Source of the DNA: a bacterium YEK0313
GTDB taxonomy: Bacteria; Pseudomonadota; Alphaproteobacteria; Rhizobiales; Phreatobacteraceae
Assembly (NCBI GenBank): GCA_000751295.2
Contig: CCMO02000002.1
Coordinates: 62,001 to 126,000, forward strand
DNA: 64,000 bases
Reading direction: 5' to 3'
Both the position numbers and the translations under genes were made by a program. This document shows, one piece after another, positions 26,917 through 36,650 of this stretch. Below the pieces are notes generated by a model. It ran no database searches. It was not told where the DNA came from and was given only the letters and a program-made list of their open reading frames with translations. Position 1 is the first letter of the stretch. Each line of letters opens with the position of its first letter.

Positions 26917-28608
26917 TCAGCCCGGCCCGGCCAGCGCGCCATGCGCGGAGGCGGTCGCGTCCGCGATCCGCCCTCGCGAAAGCCTCACGAGGTGATCGGC
27001 CGTACCGAAATAGCGCTCGTCGTGCGAGACGACGATGAGTACCTTGCCGCGCGCCTTGAGCTCGGGCAACAGCACGTCATAGAAGAGCTGCCGGAAGGTC
27101 GGATCCTGGTCGGCCGCCCATTCGTCGAAGACGATGACGGGGCGGTCCTCTGCCCAGGCATGGAGCAATGCCAGGCGCTTGCGCTGGCCCGTCGACAGGT
27201 CCGTGGTCGAGAAGCGGCCGTCCTGCACGCCGACCTTTCCGGCGAGCTCGAGCCGGTCGAGATAGGCCGCCAGGCGGCCGGCATCGGCCTCGCTTCCCGT
27301 CGCGATCTCGTCGAACAGGTGAAAATCCGAGAGCACCGCCGAGAACAGCTGGCGATAGTCGTCGCGGCTCTCGGCCGTCACCGCCTTGCCATCGACCACC
27401 ACCTGGCCCTGCTGTGGCGCATAGAGGCCGAGCAGCAGCTTGATCAGCGTCGTCTTGCCCGAGCCGTTGTCGCCGACGACGAAGGTTAGCCGGCCGGCCT
27501 CGAAGGCGAGATCGACCGGCCCGAGCTGGAAGCCCGGCGCGTCCTTCGCGCCCGGAAAGGCATAGGCAACGCCGTCCAGGCGCAGGCTTTCGATCCGCGC
27601 GGGTGGCCGGGCGGCCGGCCCGGCGCCGACATCCGGCTCGGTGCTGGCGAAATGGGCCGAGAGATCGGCGATCCGGCGAAACGCCACCTGCGCGCGGCCG
27701 ATCACCGGCAGCGTATTCATGATCTGGTCCACCGGCCCGCGCAGGAACAGCAGGACCAGCACGAAACCCGAAAGCGCCTGCGGCTCGATCGGAACGACGC
27801 TGCGCCAGGCAAGCGCCAGCGCAATCGCGACGAAGAACAGCGCCGAGCCGAAGGCATTGGCCGCCACGAAGGTGTTGATCGCCGTCACGTTGATGGTGCG
27901 GATGCGGTCGGCGGTCGCCGCAATGTCCCGGCTGAACAGGCGCTCGCGCCGCAGCCGGTTGATCTTCAGCTCTTTGGCGCCTTCCGTGATCGCACGATAG
28001 GCCTTGTGCAGCTCGTCCTCGCCGTTGCGCGAGGCTTCGAAGCCGGCCATGCCGCGGCGGCGCGCGACATATTGCACCCACGACCCCAGTCCCAGCACCA
28101 TGAGGACCATCAAGCAGAGCGGCGGCGACAGCCAGGCGAGATAGCCAAAGCAGCCGAGCGCAATGATCAGCGCAATGGCGAGCGGCGCGGCAATGAAGGC
28201 GACGTCGCTGATCATGTCCACGTCATGGGTCAGGACCGGCAGGATGCGGTGCGACCGGTACTGTTCGAGCGCGTCGACCGGCGCCCCGAGGATCCGCCGC
28301 CCCAGCCAGATCCTGATCTCGGCGACCACCCTCTGGCCGACGAGATTGGTGGCGATATCCGATCCGGCATGTGTCACGAGCGTCGCGCCGCAGAGGCCGA
28401 TGAGCCCGAGCAGCAGGCCGGGCGCCATGCCGCCGTCGCTGTTGAGCGCGGCATTGACCAGCGCGATGAGCCAGACGGTGCCGGCGCCGGCGAGCCCGCC
28501 GGCAACCACCGAGACGAGGATCAGGCCGGCATAGGGCCGCATGACGGCACGCCTTGCGCGGCGGACCACGCGAGCCGCAGCGGGTTTCTGGGCGCTATTC
28601 GCCGGCAT
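26917..28608 (-). CDS. PvdE/SyrD-type ABC transporter (exporter fold)
   Basis: The 563-residue half-transporter has six membrane segments followed by an ATPase with Walker A GDNGSGKT, the signature LSTGQRKRLALL, Walker B VIVFDEWAADQDP and the switch histidine in VSHDERY. The signature with STGQ and the DEWAADQDP stretch match the cyclic peptide/siderophore exporter group of PvdE and SyrD. It overlaps the siderophore-interacting protein gene, which ends inside its start region; the exact start (28608 or 28617) is uncertain. No siderophore synthesis gene is present, so it may move a siderophore made elsewhere, or act in uptake like the exporter-fold importers IrtAB and YbtPQ. Confidence 0.85.
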   Translation of the reverse strand: MPANSAQKPAAARVVRRARRAVMRPYAGLILVSVVAGGLAGAGTVWLIALVNAALNSDGGMAPGLLLGLIGLCGATLVTHAGSDIATNLVGQRVVAEIRIWLGRRILGAPVDALEQYRSHRILPVLTHDVDMISDVAFIAAPLAIALIIALGCFGYLAWLSPPLCLMVLMVLGLGSWVQYVARRRGMAGFEASRNGEDELHKAYRAITEGAKELKINRLRRERLFSRDIAATADRIRTINVTAINTFVAANAFGSALFFVAIALALAWRSVVPIEPQALSGFVLVLLFLRGPVDQIMNTLPVIGRAQVAFRRIADLSAHFASTEPDVGAGPAARPPARIESLRLDGVAYAFPGAKDAPGFQLGPVDLAFEAGRLTFVVGDNGSGKTTLIKLLLGLYAPQQGQVVVDGKAVTAESRDDYRQLFSAVLSDFHLFDEIATGSEADAGRLAAYLDRLELAGKVGVQDGRFSTTDLSTGQRKRLALLHAWAEDRPVIVFDEWAADQDPTFRQLFYDVLLPELKARGKVLIVVSHDERYFGTADHLVRLSRGRIADATASAHGALAGPG

Positions 28609-29434
28609 GGGGAGCATCTTCCGGCAATCCGCGGCGCCAATAATTGAGAATGAAGTGCTGGTCGGCCGCGAGCCCCAGCACATGCCGGGCATGGGCGCGA
28701 AGCGCGCGCGCCGCCCGCGCTTCGCAGCCGGCCCAGAGGAACAGGCGGGCGCCGTCGGGGACGGGACAGCGCCGGACAGCCTCGATCAGACCCGGGCAAC
28801 CACCCTCCTCGCCGTCGTCCAGCCAGTCCAGCCGCATGCCTGGCGGTTTTGCCAGAAGCTGGCGATCGGCCGGATGGGCGAGCGACACGAAAACCTGTCC
28901 CCGGCTGGCCACCGGCAGGTTTTCCAGGATCTGGGCGATCGCCGGCAGCGCGGTGTGGTCCCCTGCCAGAATGTGCCAGTCGAAGCCGAACGGCGCGAGA
29001 AAGCCCCGCTCCTCCAGCACGACGACGTCGCCCGGGCTTGCCCGGGCGGCCCAGCGGGACGCGATGCCGTCGTCGCCGTGCAGGACGAAATCGATGATCA
29101 GTTCGCCCGCGGCGGCGTCGAAGTCGCGCACCGTATAGGTGCGGCCCGGCGGCCGCTGCGCTTTCGCGCACGCAAGGACGGCGGCGAGGTCGCCGGTCCA
29201 GCGCGGGTCGGGCGGGGCGCCCGCCTCGCCGACGAAGTGGAGTTTGACATAGGGGCCGAAGCTGCTCCGGTAGAAGGCGAAGCCGCCGATCTCCTCACCG
29301 CCGAGAACGATCCGCCGCATATGCCGCGTCAGCGCGAAGGCGCGGATGACCCGAAGCCGGCGGACCGCCGATGTGCCGGGATCCATGGTCACGCCGAAGC
29401 ACCTTTCGGCAATCCCGTTCGTCCGCCGCATCAT
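28595..29434 (-). CDS. siderophore-interacting protein (ferric-siderophore reductase)
   Basis: The 279-residue protein is in the ViuB/SIP family. It has the FAD-binding beta-barrel with RTYTVRDFDAAAGELIIDFVLHG and GDVVVLEERG, then the NAD(P)H-binding half with ILAGDHTALPAIAQIL and a C-terminal FILNYWRRG. These cytoplasmic enzymes reduce iron in imported siderophores to release it. The ATG at 29434 overlaps the stop of the fhuB-like permease gene by four bases, so uptake and reduction are translated together. Confidence 0.9.
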   Translation of the reverse strand: MMRRTNGIAERCFGVTMDPGTSAVRRLRVIRAFALTRHMRRIVLGGEEIGGFAFYRSSFGPYVKLHFVGEAGAPPDPRWTGDLAAVLACAKAQRPPGRTYTVRDFDAAAGELIIDFVLHGDDGIASRWAARASPGDVVVLEERGFLAPFGFDWHILAGDHTALPAIAQILENLPVASRGQVFVSLAHPADRQLLAKPPGMRLDWLDDGEEGGCPGLIEAVRRCPVPDGARLFLWAGCEARAARALRAHARHVLGLAADQHFILNYWRRGLPEDAPHAGE

Positions 29435-31452
29435 CGTCTTCGCCTCTGCATGAGCCACAGGAAGTAGGGGCCGCCGAGGAAGGTCGCGGCGAGGCCGGCG
29501 GGAATCTCCCAGGGGAACAGCAGGATCCGGCCGAACCAGTCGGCCGTCACCAGCAGGAGCGCGCCAATCAGCCCGGCGCCGGCGATCTGCGCTGCGATGC
29601 CCGCCAGCCCCATGAACCGGGCGATGTGTGGGGCCATCAGGCCGACGAAGGTCATCGGCCCGACCAGCAGCGCGGCCGCGCCGCTTGCGACGGCGCAATA
29701 GGCGAGCAGCGCCGTGCGGGCGCGCGAGACCGGCACGCCGAGGGCGCCGGCGATGCCGGCGCCGAGCGGCACGATCGTCAGCCACCGGCCCAGCATCGGC
29801 AGGATGACGATCGCGGCGAGCATTGCCGCGAGCGCGGCGAGCGCCGCGGCTGCCGAAACGCCGGCCGTCGAGCCGAGCAGCCATCCGAGCAGGTCGCGCA
29901 GCGCCGGGTGACGGGTCGTGAGGAACAGCGCGATGAAGGCACCGGCAAGGCTGGTCAGCGCCACGCCGACCAGCAGCACCCGGTCCGGGCCACCGCCGGC
30001 GCGGGCGCCCATGACCAGCAGCAGGCCGAGCGCGACGGCCGCGCCGAGGGTAGCGCCGGCCAGGCCGAAGGCCGGCGCCCCGAGCACCGGGATCAGCAGT
30101 TGAAGGACATAGCCGAGGGCGGCACCGGAGGTTATGCCGAGCACTTCGGGACTGGCCATCGGATTGCCGGTGAGGCGCTGCAACAGGCAGCCGGCGATCC
30201 CCAGCAGCGTACCGGCCGCCGCGGCCGACGCGACGCGCGGCCAGCGCCATTGCAGGATCGCGGCGTCGATCGCCGGCAGGCTGATGCTGAAGCCGCCCGG
30301 CCCCTTGCCGACGACCAGGGCCGCGCCCGCCACGATCGCGAGCAGCAGCCCGCCGACCGCCAGCAGGGCGAAGGGATGCGACGCGCGGCGCGGGAACGCC
30401 GGCGGCGCCTCGGACGGAACCGTGCCGCGCTGCCGCGCGAGCAGGGCGAGCAGGATCGGCGTGCCCAGGATCGCCGTGGTGACGCCGGTCGGCAGGTCGC
30501 GGACGGGCACAGCCTGCGCGACACCGTCGGCAAGCCAGAGCAGGGTCGCGCCGACCAGCGGCGCCCAGAGAAGCTGCTGCCGCGCGGTGCGCGCGCCGCT
30601 CAGTCGCGCGAGATGCGGCGCGGCGAGCCCGACGAAGCCGATCGGCCCGACGGCGCTGGTCGCCGATGCGCCGACAAAGACCGCGATAGCGACAATGACG
30701 GCCCGGCCGCGCCGCACGTCGAGCCCCACAGCGCTGGCCGCGGTGTCGCCGAGTCCGAGCAATGCGGCCGGCCGCGCCAGGAGCCAGGCGAGCAGCCAGG
30801 CCGTAGCAAGGCGCGGCGACAGGGAGGCGACGCTGTCCCAGCCGTTCTGGCGCAGCGAGCCTGCCTGCCATGCGAAGAGGCTCTCGAGCCGGTCCGGCTG
30901 ATAGAGCAGCGCGAGCGAGGCGAGGTTGCCGCAATAGAGGCTGACGACCAGCCCCGCCACGATCAGGGCGTCGGGCGAATAGCGCTGGCGCCTGGCGGCC
31001 AGGAAGACCGCAAGGCAGCCGAGCCCGCCGCCGGCCAGCGCCACGGATTCGTGGCCTGCGGCAAAGACGTCCGGACGCCAGAGGATGGCGATGACGATGG
31101 CGAGGCTGGCACCGGCCGAGACGCCGACGGTCGAGGGTTCGGCCAGGCGGTTCTGCAGCACCTGCTGAAACAGGGCGGCCGACAGGCCGAGCGCTGCGCC
31201 GCAAACCAGCGCCATGGCGAGCCGCGGCAGCAGCGAGAAGGCGGCGAGCAGATGATTCAGCGGCGCAGCATCCGGCGCCAGCAGGGCGGCCACCGCGCCG
31301 GAGACGGGCGCGCGCGCCTGCAGCAGGACCACCGACAGGCCCGCCGCCGGAACGGCGAGCGCCAGGACCAGCAGCCATGGGTGCCAGTCGGGCCGCCGCC
31401 GCGACACCGGGGTTCCGGCTCCGGCCGGAAGGTCAGGCGCGGCTCGGCACAC
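29431..31452 (-). CDS. fhuB: fused iron-siderophore ABC permease (FhuB-like)
   Basis: The GTG at 31452 is chosen because GGGAGG lies five bases upstream; it overlaps the binding-protein gene by 20 bases. The 673-residue product contains two FecCD permease units in tandem, as in FhuB (about 660 residues). Each carries the family pattern: ALFQQVLQNRLAEPSTVGVSAGA and PIGFVGLAAPHLAR in the first half, LQRLTGNPMASPEVLGITSGAALG and PMTFVGLMAPHIARF in the second. It forms the inner-membrane channel. No matching ATPase (FhuC) lies in this locus. Confidence 0.92.
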   Translation of the reverse strand: MCRAAPDLPAGAGTPVSRRRPDWHPWLLVLALAVPAAGLSVVLLQARAPVSGAVAALLAPDAAPLNHLLAAFSLLPRLAMALVCGAALGLSAALFQQVLQNRLAEPSTVGVSAGASLAIVIAILWRPDVFAAGHESVALAGGGLGCLAVFLAARRQRYSPDALIVAGLVVSLYCGNLASLALLYQPDRLESLFAWQAGSLRQNGWDSVASLSPRLATAWLLAWLLARPAALLGLGDTAASAVGLDVRRGRAVIVAIAVFVGASATSAVGPIGFVGLAAPHLARLSGARTARQQLLWAPLVGATLLWLADGVAQAVPVRDLPTGVTTAILGTPILLALLARQRGTVPSEAPPAFPRRASHPFALLAVGGLLLAIVAGAALVVGKGPGGFSISLPAIDAAILQWRWPRVASAAAAGTLLGIAGCLLQRLTGNPMASPEVLGITSGAALGYVLQLLIPVLGAPAFGLAGATLGAAVALGLLLVMGARAGGGPDRVLLVGVALTSLAGAFIALFLTTRHPALRDLLGWLLGSTAGVSAAAALAALAAMLAAIVILPMLGRWLTIVPLGAGIAGALGVPVSRARTALLAYCAVASGAAALLVGPMTFVGLMAPHIARFMGLAGIAAQIAGAGLIGALLLVTADWFGRILLFPWEIPAGLAATFLGGPYFLWLMQRRRR

Positions 31453-32335
31453 CGGCGCCTCCCGTCGCGGCCGGCAGGCCCGTGGCCAGCAGGCGCGCCA
31501 GCCGCGCACCGGTGGCGAGGCCGCCGAAGCGGTAGATCGGTGGGATCGCATGGACCCGTCCAGCCCGCACCGCGGGCAGGCGCGACCAGATCGGGTTGCG
31601 CGACAGCCGCGCAAGCGTCATGCGCGTCGGCGCCCCCTCGTCGGCGTGGATGATGAGCGCTTCCGGACGGCCGGCGAGTTCTTCGATGCCGGCGCGCGCC
31701 ACGCCCCAGGACGAGGGCCCGCCGCTCCAGGCATTGGCAAGCCCGAGACGCGTCAGAACATCGTCGACCAGGCCCCCCGGCGTTGACACCGCCACCTCGC
31801 GACCATCGGGGCTGAGGAAGACGTAATAGACCGGGCGCGCGCGATAGCCTGCCAAGGCATGCCGCGCCCGCGCGATCGCCGCGTCGAATGCATCGCTGGC
31901 AACGGCGGCCGGCACCGGCGAGCCGGTCCGCTGCGCGAGCGACCACAGCACCTCGCGCGCCGTGTCGATCGCATCGCGCCCATCGACCCTGACCGGCAGC
32001 ATCGCGACCGGCGCGATCCGCTCGATCGGTCCGAACCGTCCCGGCCATGGCGGAATCAGGATCAGGTCCGGCGCGACATGCTGCAGCATCTCGATGTTCG
32101 GCGCCCAACCGGCGCCGAGATCGACGACGGAGACTGGCAGGGCCGGCTCGATCACGGTCCGCGTATAGCCGGCGGGATCGATGGCCGCCGCCGGCGCCAG
32201 GCCGAGCGACAGCAACGCCTCCGCGCCAGCCCAGTCCAGGCAGGCGATGCGCGGCGGGCCGTGGCCTTCGGCGGCACGCGGCGCCATGAGCAGACCGGTC
32301 GCGGGAAGCGCCAGCAGGGCGCGGCGGTCGAGCAC
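31433..32335 (-). CDS. iron-siderophore binding protein (FhuD-like)
   Basis: The 300-residue protein starts at a GTG and begins with a signal sequence preceded by twin arginines (LDRRALLALPATGLLMAP). It has the class III binding-protein layout: RIACLDWAGAEALLSLGLAPAA, PNIEMLQHVAPDLIL and a C-terminal WSRLPAVRAGRVHAIPP. It would carry the ferric siderophore from the TonB receptor to the FhuB-like permease in the periplasm. It begins 11 bases after the receptor stop. Confidence 0.9.
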   Translation of the reverse strand: MLDRRALLALPATGLLMAPRAAEGHGPPRIACLDWAGAEALLSLGLAPAAAIDPAGYTRTVIEPALPVSVVDLGAGWAPNIEMLQHVAPDLILIPPWPGRFGPIERIAPVAMLPVRVDGRDAIDTAREVLWSLAQRTGSPVPAAVASDAFDAAIARARHALAGYRARPVYYVFLSPDGREVAVSTPGGLVDDVLTRLGLANAWSGGPSSWGVARAGIEELAGRPEALIIHADEGAPTRMTLARLSRNPIWSRLPAVRAGRVHAIPPIYRFGGLATGARLARLLATGLPAATGGAGVPSRA

Positions 32336-32346
32336 CCCGCGCGCTC

Positions 32347-34818
32347 CTACCAGCGATATCGCAGCGTTGCCAGAACGGTGCGCCGCTGCCCCAGCATGCA
32401 GCCTGCCGCGTAGAAGCAGGTATTGATGACCTGCGTGTCGAAGATGTTGGTGGCGTTGACCTGGAAGGTCGTGCCCTTCGCCTGCGGCCAGACCTTGCCG
32501 AGATCGACAGTCAGCGCGGCGTCGACCAGCGTATAGCCCGGCGTGCGCCAGAGATTGGCGGCGTCGCCATAGTTCGGGCCGACATAGCGCAGACCCGCGC
32601 CGAGCGTCACGCCGTTCAGGCCGCCGCCCTGGAAGGCATATTGCGCCCAGAGGCTCGCCTGATGTTGCGGCGTATGCTGGAGCTGGCGCCCGATCTGCTG
32701 CGGATCGTTGCTCTTGGTGACGACCGGGTTGATATAGGAATAGGCTGCGATCAGGCTGAGCTGCTCCGTCAGGTTGGCGCGCGCCTCGAATTCGAAGCCC
32801 TGCGCGCGCACCTCGCCCGTCTGGACCTGGAACCGGATATTGTCGGGATCGGTGGTCTGCACGTTCGACTGGACGAGGTCGAAATAGGCCAGGGTGAACA
32901 GCGCGTTGAGGCCGACCGGCTGATACTTGACGCCAGCCTCGAACTGCCGGCCCTGGGTCGGCCGGAACGGCCGGCTGCCGCGCTCTGCCGAGGTCACACC
33001 GAGCACTGGCTCGAAGGAAGTGGAATAGCTGATATAGGGCGCGAGGCCATTGTCGAAGAGATAGCTGAGACCGGCCCGGCCGGTGAAGGCGCGATCGGTC
33101 ACCCTGGACCGCTCGCCGCTCAGGTGATTGTCGTAGCGGGTCTCGACGCTGTCGAAGCGGCCGCCGAGGGTGAGCAGCCAGCGATCGAGCCGGATCTGAT
33201 CCTGCAGATAGACGCCGAGCTGCGCTGTCGATTCCGCATATTTCTGATCGAACACCAGAGGGCCCATCGGCCGGCCGTAGACCGGCGCGAAGACATCGAG
33301 GTCGGGAGCTGCGGCCGATCCGTTCAGGGCGCTTTCACGGCCGTTGCGATAGTCGAGGCCGACGATGACGCGATGCTGCAGCGGGCCCGTCGAGACATCC
33401 GCCAGGAGCTGGTTGTCGATCGTGAAATAGCTGAGCTTGCGGTTGATCACGCCGAAGTTGCGGGTCAGCGTCCGGTTGTCGGCCAGGAAGTCCATCGAAT
33501 AGGTGCTGGCATTGTAGACGTCGGCATAGGCGTAGCGGGCGTTCTGCCGGAAGGTCAGGCCGTTGTCGAAACGGTGCGTCAGCTCGTAGCCGATCGAATA
33601 GAGGTCGCGCCGGAAGCGATCGACGCCGGGCTCGCCAAGATTGATGCGCGAGGAGATCCGGCCGTAGGGATTGCCATAGAGCGTGCCGGCCGCCGGGAAG
33701 TACTGGTCGATGATGCCGGCGTGGTCGCGCTGGAACTGGCCGAGGATGGTCAGCGACGTCGTTTCGTTCTTCCAGGTCAAGCTCGGCGCAATGTAGAACC
33801 GGTCGTCCCGGGCGTCATTGACCTGGGTATCGCTGAGCCGCCCCATGCCGACCACGCGGTAGAGCAGCGTCCTTTCGGCATTGACCGGGCCGGTCAGATC
33901 AAAGCCGCCCTGCAGCCGGTTGAAGGTGCCGCCCTGGAGGAAGACCTCGCGGCGGGCCTCTTCGCTCGGCCGTTTGCTCACCATGTTGATGATGCCGCCT
34001 GGCGGTGTCTGGCCGAACATGACCGAGGCCGGCCCGCGCAGGATCTCGACGCGCTCCATGCCATAGGGTTCGGCCTGTGAGCCCTGGCCGGTGATGCCGT
34101 AGGGAAGAATGAGCCCGTCCTGATAATAGGTTGGCGAGAAACCGCGCGTGCGAATGTAGTCGCGCGTGGTCGAGACGCCGAAAATGTCGCCGCGCGTGCC
34201 CGGGCTGTAACGCACCACGTCGCCGATGCTCTGGGTCCCCTGCTGCGTGATCTGATCGGCCGTGACCACCGAGATCGATTGCGGCGTTTCGAGGAGTGGC
34301 GTGTCGGTCTTGGTCGCCGACGCGCTGCGCGTCGCGACCACGCCTTCGACGCGGCCCCAGGCGCTCTCCGTCCGCGCCTGGACATCGATCGTGTCGAGCG
34401 CCAGGGCGCCCTCCGGTGCGCCGCCGACCACCAGGGGCGCCGCGGCGTCAGAAATCCTGACCGTGTTGGGGCCGGAAAAGGCCGCCCGCAGCCCGGTGCC
34501 GGCAAGCAGCCGTGTCACGGCCTCCTGCGGCGCCAGCCGGCCGCTGACCCCGCCGGTCCGGCGGCCCGCCGTCAGCGCGCTCGGATAGAGCATGCGCAGA
34601 TTGGCCTGCCGTCCAAGCGCTAGGATCCCCGCCTCGAGCGGCCCGGCGGGGACGGTCACGGTGACAAGCGCACCGGCCTGGACGGCTTGCGGCGGCGAGC
34701 CGGCCTGCTGCGCACTTGCCACATCACCCCAGCCGATCGGCCAGAGACAGGCCAGCGCCGCGCCGATCATCGTGCCGGCCGCACGCTCCCGCCGATCCCC
34801 GGATGCCCTGCAACTCAT
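32347..34818 (-). CDS. TonB-dependent siderophore receptor with STN signalling domain
   Basis: The 823-residue outer-membrane receptor has a signal peptide, an N-terminal STN (secretin/TonB short) domain (about residues 50-115, VPAGPLEAGILALGRQANLRM), a plug with LETPQSISVVTADQI and DGLILPYGITG, and a 22-strand barrel ending in RYRW. The STN domain marks it as a transducing receptor that signals through FecR, and the fecI/fecR-type genes are directly upstream. A GTG at 34830 is an alternative start. The plug and barrel resemble the FhuA/FoxA/FpvA group; the ligand is unknown. Confidence 0.93.
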   Translation of the reverse strand: MSCRASGDRRERAAGTMIGAALACLWPIGWGDVASAQQAGSPPQAVQAGALVTVTVPAGPLEAGILALGRQANLRMLYPSALTAGRRTGGVSGRLAPQEAVTRLLAGTGLRAAFSGPNTVRISDAAAPLVVGGAPEGALALDTIDVQARTESAWGRVEGVVATRSASATKTDTPLLETPQSISVVTADQITQQGTQSIGDVVRYSPGTRGDIFGVSTTRDYIRTRGFSPTYYQDGLILPYGITGQGSQAEPYGMERVEILRGPASVMFGQTPPGGIINMVSKRPSEEARREVFLQGGTFNRLQGGFDLTGPVNAERTLLYRVVGMGRLSDTQVNDARDDRFYIAPSLTWKNETTSLTILGQFQRDHAGIIDQYFPAAGTLYGNPYGRISSRINLGEPGVDRFRRDLYSIGYELTHRFDNGLTFRQNARYAYADVYNASTYSMDFLADNRTLTRNFGVINRKLSYFTIDNQLLADVSTGPLQHRVIVGLDYRNGRESALNGSAAAPDLDVFAPVYGRPMGPLVFDQKYAESTAQLGVYLQDQIRLDRWLLTLGGRFDSVETRYDNHLSGERSRVTDRAFTGRAGLSYLFDNGLAPYISYSTSFEPVLGVTSAERGSRPFRPTQGRQFEAGVKYQPVGLNALFTLAYFDLVQSNVQTTDPDNIRFQVQTGEVRAQGFEFEARANLTEQLSLIAAYSYINPVVTKSNDPQQIGRQLQHTPQHQASLWAQYAFQGGGLNGVTLGAGLRYVGPNYGDAANLWRTPGYTLVDAALTVDLGKVWPQAKGTTFQVNATNIFDTQVINTCFYAAGCMLGQRRTVLATLRYRW

Positions 34819-34924
34819 TTCGCGCCCCACATCGTCGCATCGCCCGGATGCGCGTCCTGCACACCCTCCTGATGACGAAGAGTGGAAAGCGGGGCCTTCT
34901 CCTGACCCTGGCTCTCAAAAAAAA

Positions 34925-35878
34925 TCAGCGCGAGCGCACCACGACCATCATGCCGGTCAGTCGTGTGACGGCGACGGGCAGGCTGTCCTCAAGCACCTGC
35001 AGCGCCTGATCGGTATCATTGAGATCGAAAATGCCCGACACACGCTGCTCGGCGGCGGCCGCGTCCAGTACGATGATCCGGCCGTGCCGATAGCGTTCGA
35101 GGGTGGCGAGAACCTGACGCAGGGGTTCGCCGGAGAAGACGAGCTTGCCGCCGCGCCAGGCGGTGCTGCTGCCCGTGTCGGCACGGGTGACGACGAGCCG
35201 GCCCTGATCGCCGAGCCGTGCCGCTTCGCCCGCGCCGAGCACCACCCGGCCGCCGGCCCCGGTCACGCTGACGCGCCCGCTTTCCACCTGCACGCCGGCC
35301 GGGGCCGCGGCGGACGGGCCCTGTACGGCGTAACGCGTCCCGAGCGCCATCGCGTCCAGCGCGCCGCCATGTACGACGAATGGCCGCTGTGCATTGGCGG
35401 CGACGTCGAAGAATGCCTCGCCACGAATAAGATCGATGCGCCGCACCTCCGGCGTGTAGCGCACGATGATCGCCGTATCGGTGTTCAGGTCGACGCGTGA
35501 CCCGTCGGCAAGCGTCACGCTGCGGATTTCACCGACCGCCGTATAGTGGTCGGCGCGCAGGCGATCGACGAAGCCCATCCGGTAGAGCGCGGTGCCGAGT
35601 ACTGCGATGACGCCCAGTGCCAGCACGTTGCCGACCGCCGCGCGCCGCGATGCCTTCAGCTTTTTCAGACGGCCGGACGGGATCGGCACATCCTTTAGCT
35701 CGGCCCAGAGGACCTTGAAGTCGTCATAGGCCTGCTGATGCGCGGGATCGCGCTGCAGCCAGAGCGCGAAGGCCCGGCGATCCTGATCGGTGGCATCGGC
35801 GGATTGCAGCCGCGCGACCCAGCCGGCCGCTTCCTCGGCCAGCCTATCGTCGGCTTCGTCTCCCGCACTCCTCGCCAT
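34925..35878 (-). CDS. FecR-family anti-sigma/signal transducer
   Basis: The 317-residue protein has GAGG before its ATG. Its N-terminal cytoplasmic domain (AAGWVARLQSAD...RRAFALWLQRDPAHQQAYDDF) binds the sigma factor. One membrane segment follows (about 80-100), then the FecR domain (LADGSRVDLNTDTAIIVRY, RGEAFFDVA) and a C-terminal domain with GKLVFSGEPLRQVLATLERYR. It relays receptor occupancy to the ECF sigma factor encoded 95 bases upstream. Confidence 0.92.
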   Translation of the reverse strand: MARSAGDEADDRLAEEAAGWVARLQSADATDQDRRAFALWLQRDPAHQQAYDDFKVLWAELKDVPIPSGRLKKLKASRRAAVGNVLALGVIAVLGTALYRMGFVDRLRADHYTAVGEIRSVTLADGSRVDLNTDTAIIVRYTPEVRRIDLIRGEAFFDVAANAQRPFVVHGGALDAMALGTRYAVQGPSAAAPAGVQVESGRVSVTGAGGRVVLGAGEAARLGDQGRLVVTRADTGSSTAWRGGKLVFSGEPLRQVLATLERYRHGRIIVLDAAAAEQRVSGIFDLNDTDQALQVLEDSLPVAVTRLTGMMVVVRSR

Positions 35879-35973
35879 GCCTGCCTCGCCGCCCGCGGCC
35901 TCGCCCCGGCCATGGGGCCGGCGCCGCTATCTTATGATGAGTCGAAAGCGGCAGCGGGACCTGACATCGCCTT

Positions 35974-36480
35974 TCAGAAAAACAGTTCGAGGCGTACGGC
36001 CCGGCAGCGGATGAGCGCCTTGATGATGTGCTTTTCCACCATGTTGCGGGAAATGCCGAGCCGCGTCGCGATCTCGCCGTTTGGCAGGCCGTGCAGGCGG
36101 CTCAGGATGAAGACCTCCTGGCAGCGGTTGGGCAGGCTCTCGATCGCCCTGGCAAGCAGGATGAGGCTCTGGCGAGCCTGCACGATCCGCTCCTGGCCCG
36201 GCGCGTCGTCGGCCTTCGCGGCAATATCGCCATCGGGGTCGAACAGTGTCGCGTCGGCGGCCGCCCGCGCCGAACTCACGCGCGCGACCGAGCGCGCGAC
36301 CTGGAACAGATAGGCTTGCGGATTCTCGATGATCGTCCTGGGCGGCACGGTCAGCATGCGCAGGAAGGTTTCCTGCGTGGCGTCGGCGGCATCGGCGGCG
36401 TTGCGCAGGCGACGCAGGAAAAAGCGCTTGAGCCGCCCTTCTTCCGAACGCTGCAGATCCTGAACCAGAGCGCCGTGCAT
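35974..36480 (-). CDS. FecI-type ECF sigma factor
   Basis: The ATG at 36480 with GGAGA upstream gives 168 residues, the usual size; the frame also opens at 36552. Region 2 includes RRLRNAADAADATQETFLRML and NPQAYLFQVARSVARV; region 4 includes LPNRCQEVFILSRLHGLPNGEIATRLGIS, read here as the helix-turn-helix GEIATRLGISRNMVEKHI. It would direct RNA polymerase to the receptor operon when FecR signals. An iron-control-like box lies 170 bases upstream. Confidence 0.92.
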   Translation of the reverse strand: MHGALVQDLQRSEEGRLKRFFLRRLRNAADAADATQETFLRMLTVPPRTIIENPQAYLFQVARSVARVSSARAAADATLFDPDGDIAAKADDAPGQERIVQARQSLILLARAIESLPNRCQEVFILSRLHGLPNGEIATRLGISRNMVEKHIIKALIRCRAVRLELFF

Positions 36481-36650
36481 GGCGGGATCTCCTGACTGTT
36501 GCACCTGGCGAGACGCCGGTCCAGACATGCCGTTTCGGGTCTTGCCGGCCATTCCGGCCGGCCATCGCGACGCGACGACCTCCAGCGGGCGGCAGCGCCA
36601 TCGACCGCCCCTCTCTTAGAGGTTCAGAATTTCGCATGCAAACTCAATGA

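Noticed and set aside
29371..31653. 760-residue rightward open frame opposite the siderophore permease and reductase genes
   Set aside because: It is rich in Arg, Gly, Asp and Gln, typical for antisense frames in GC-rich DNA, and lies entirely over fhuB and SIP genes whose motifs are complete.
26917..36480. siderophore biosynthesis cluster
   Set aside because: No NRPS, NIS synthetase, ornithine oxygenase or similar gene is present; the locus covers uptake, signalling, reduction and one transporter only.
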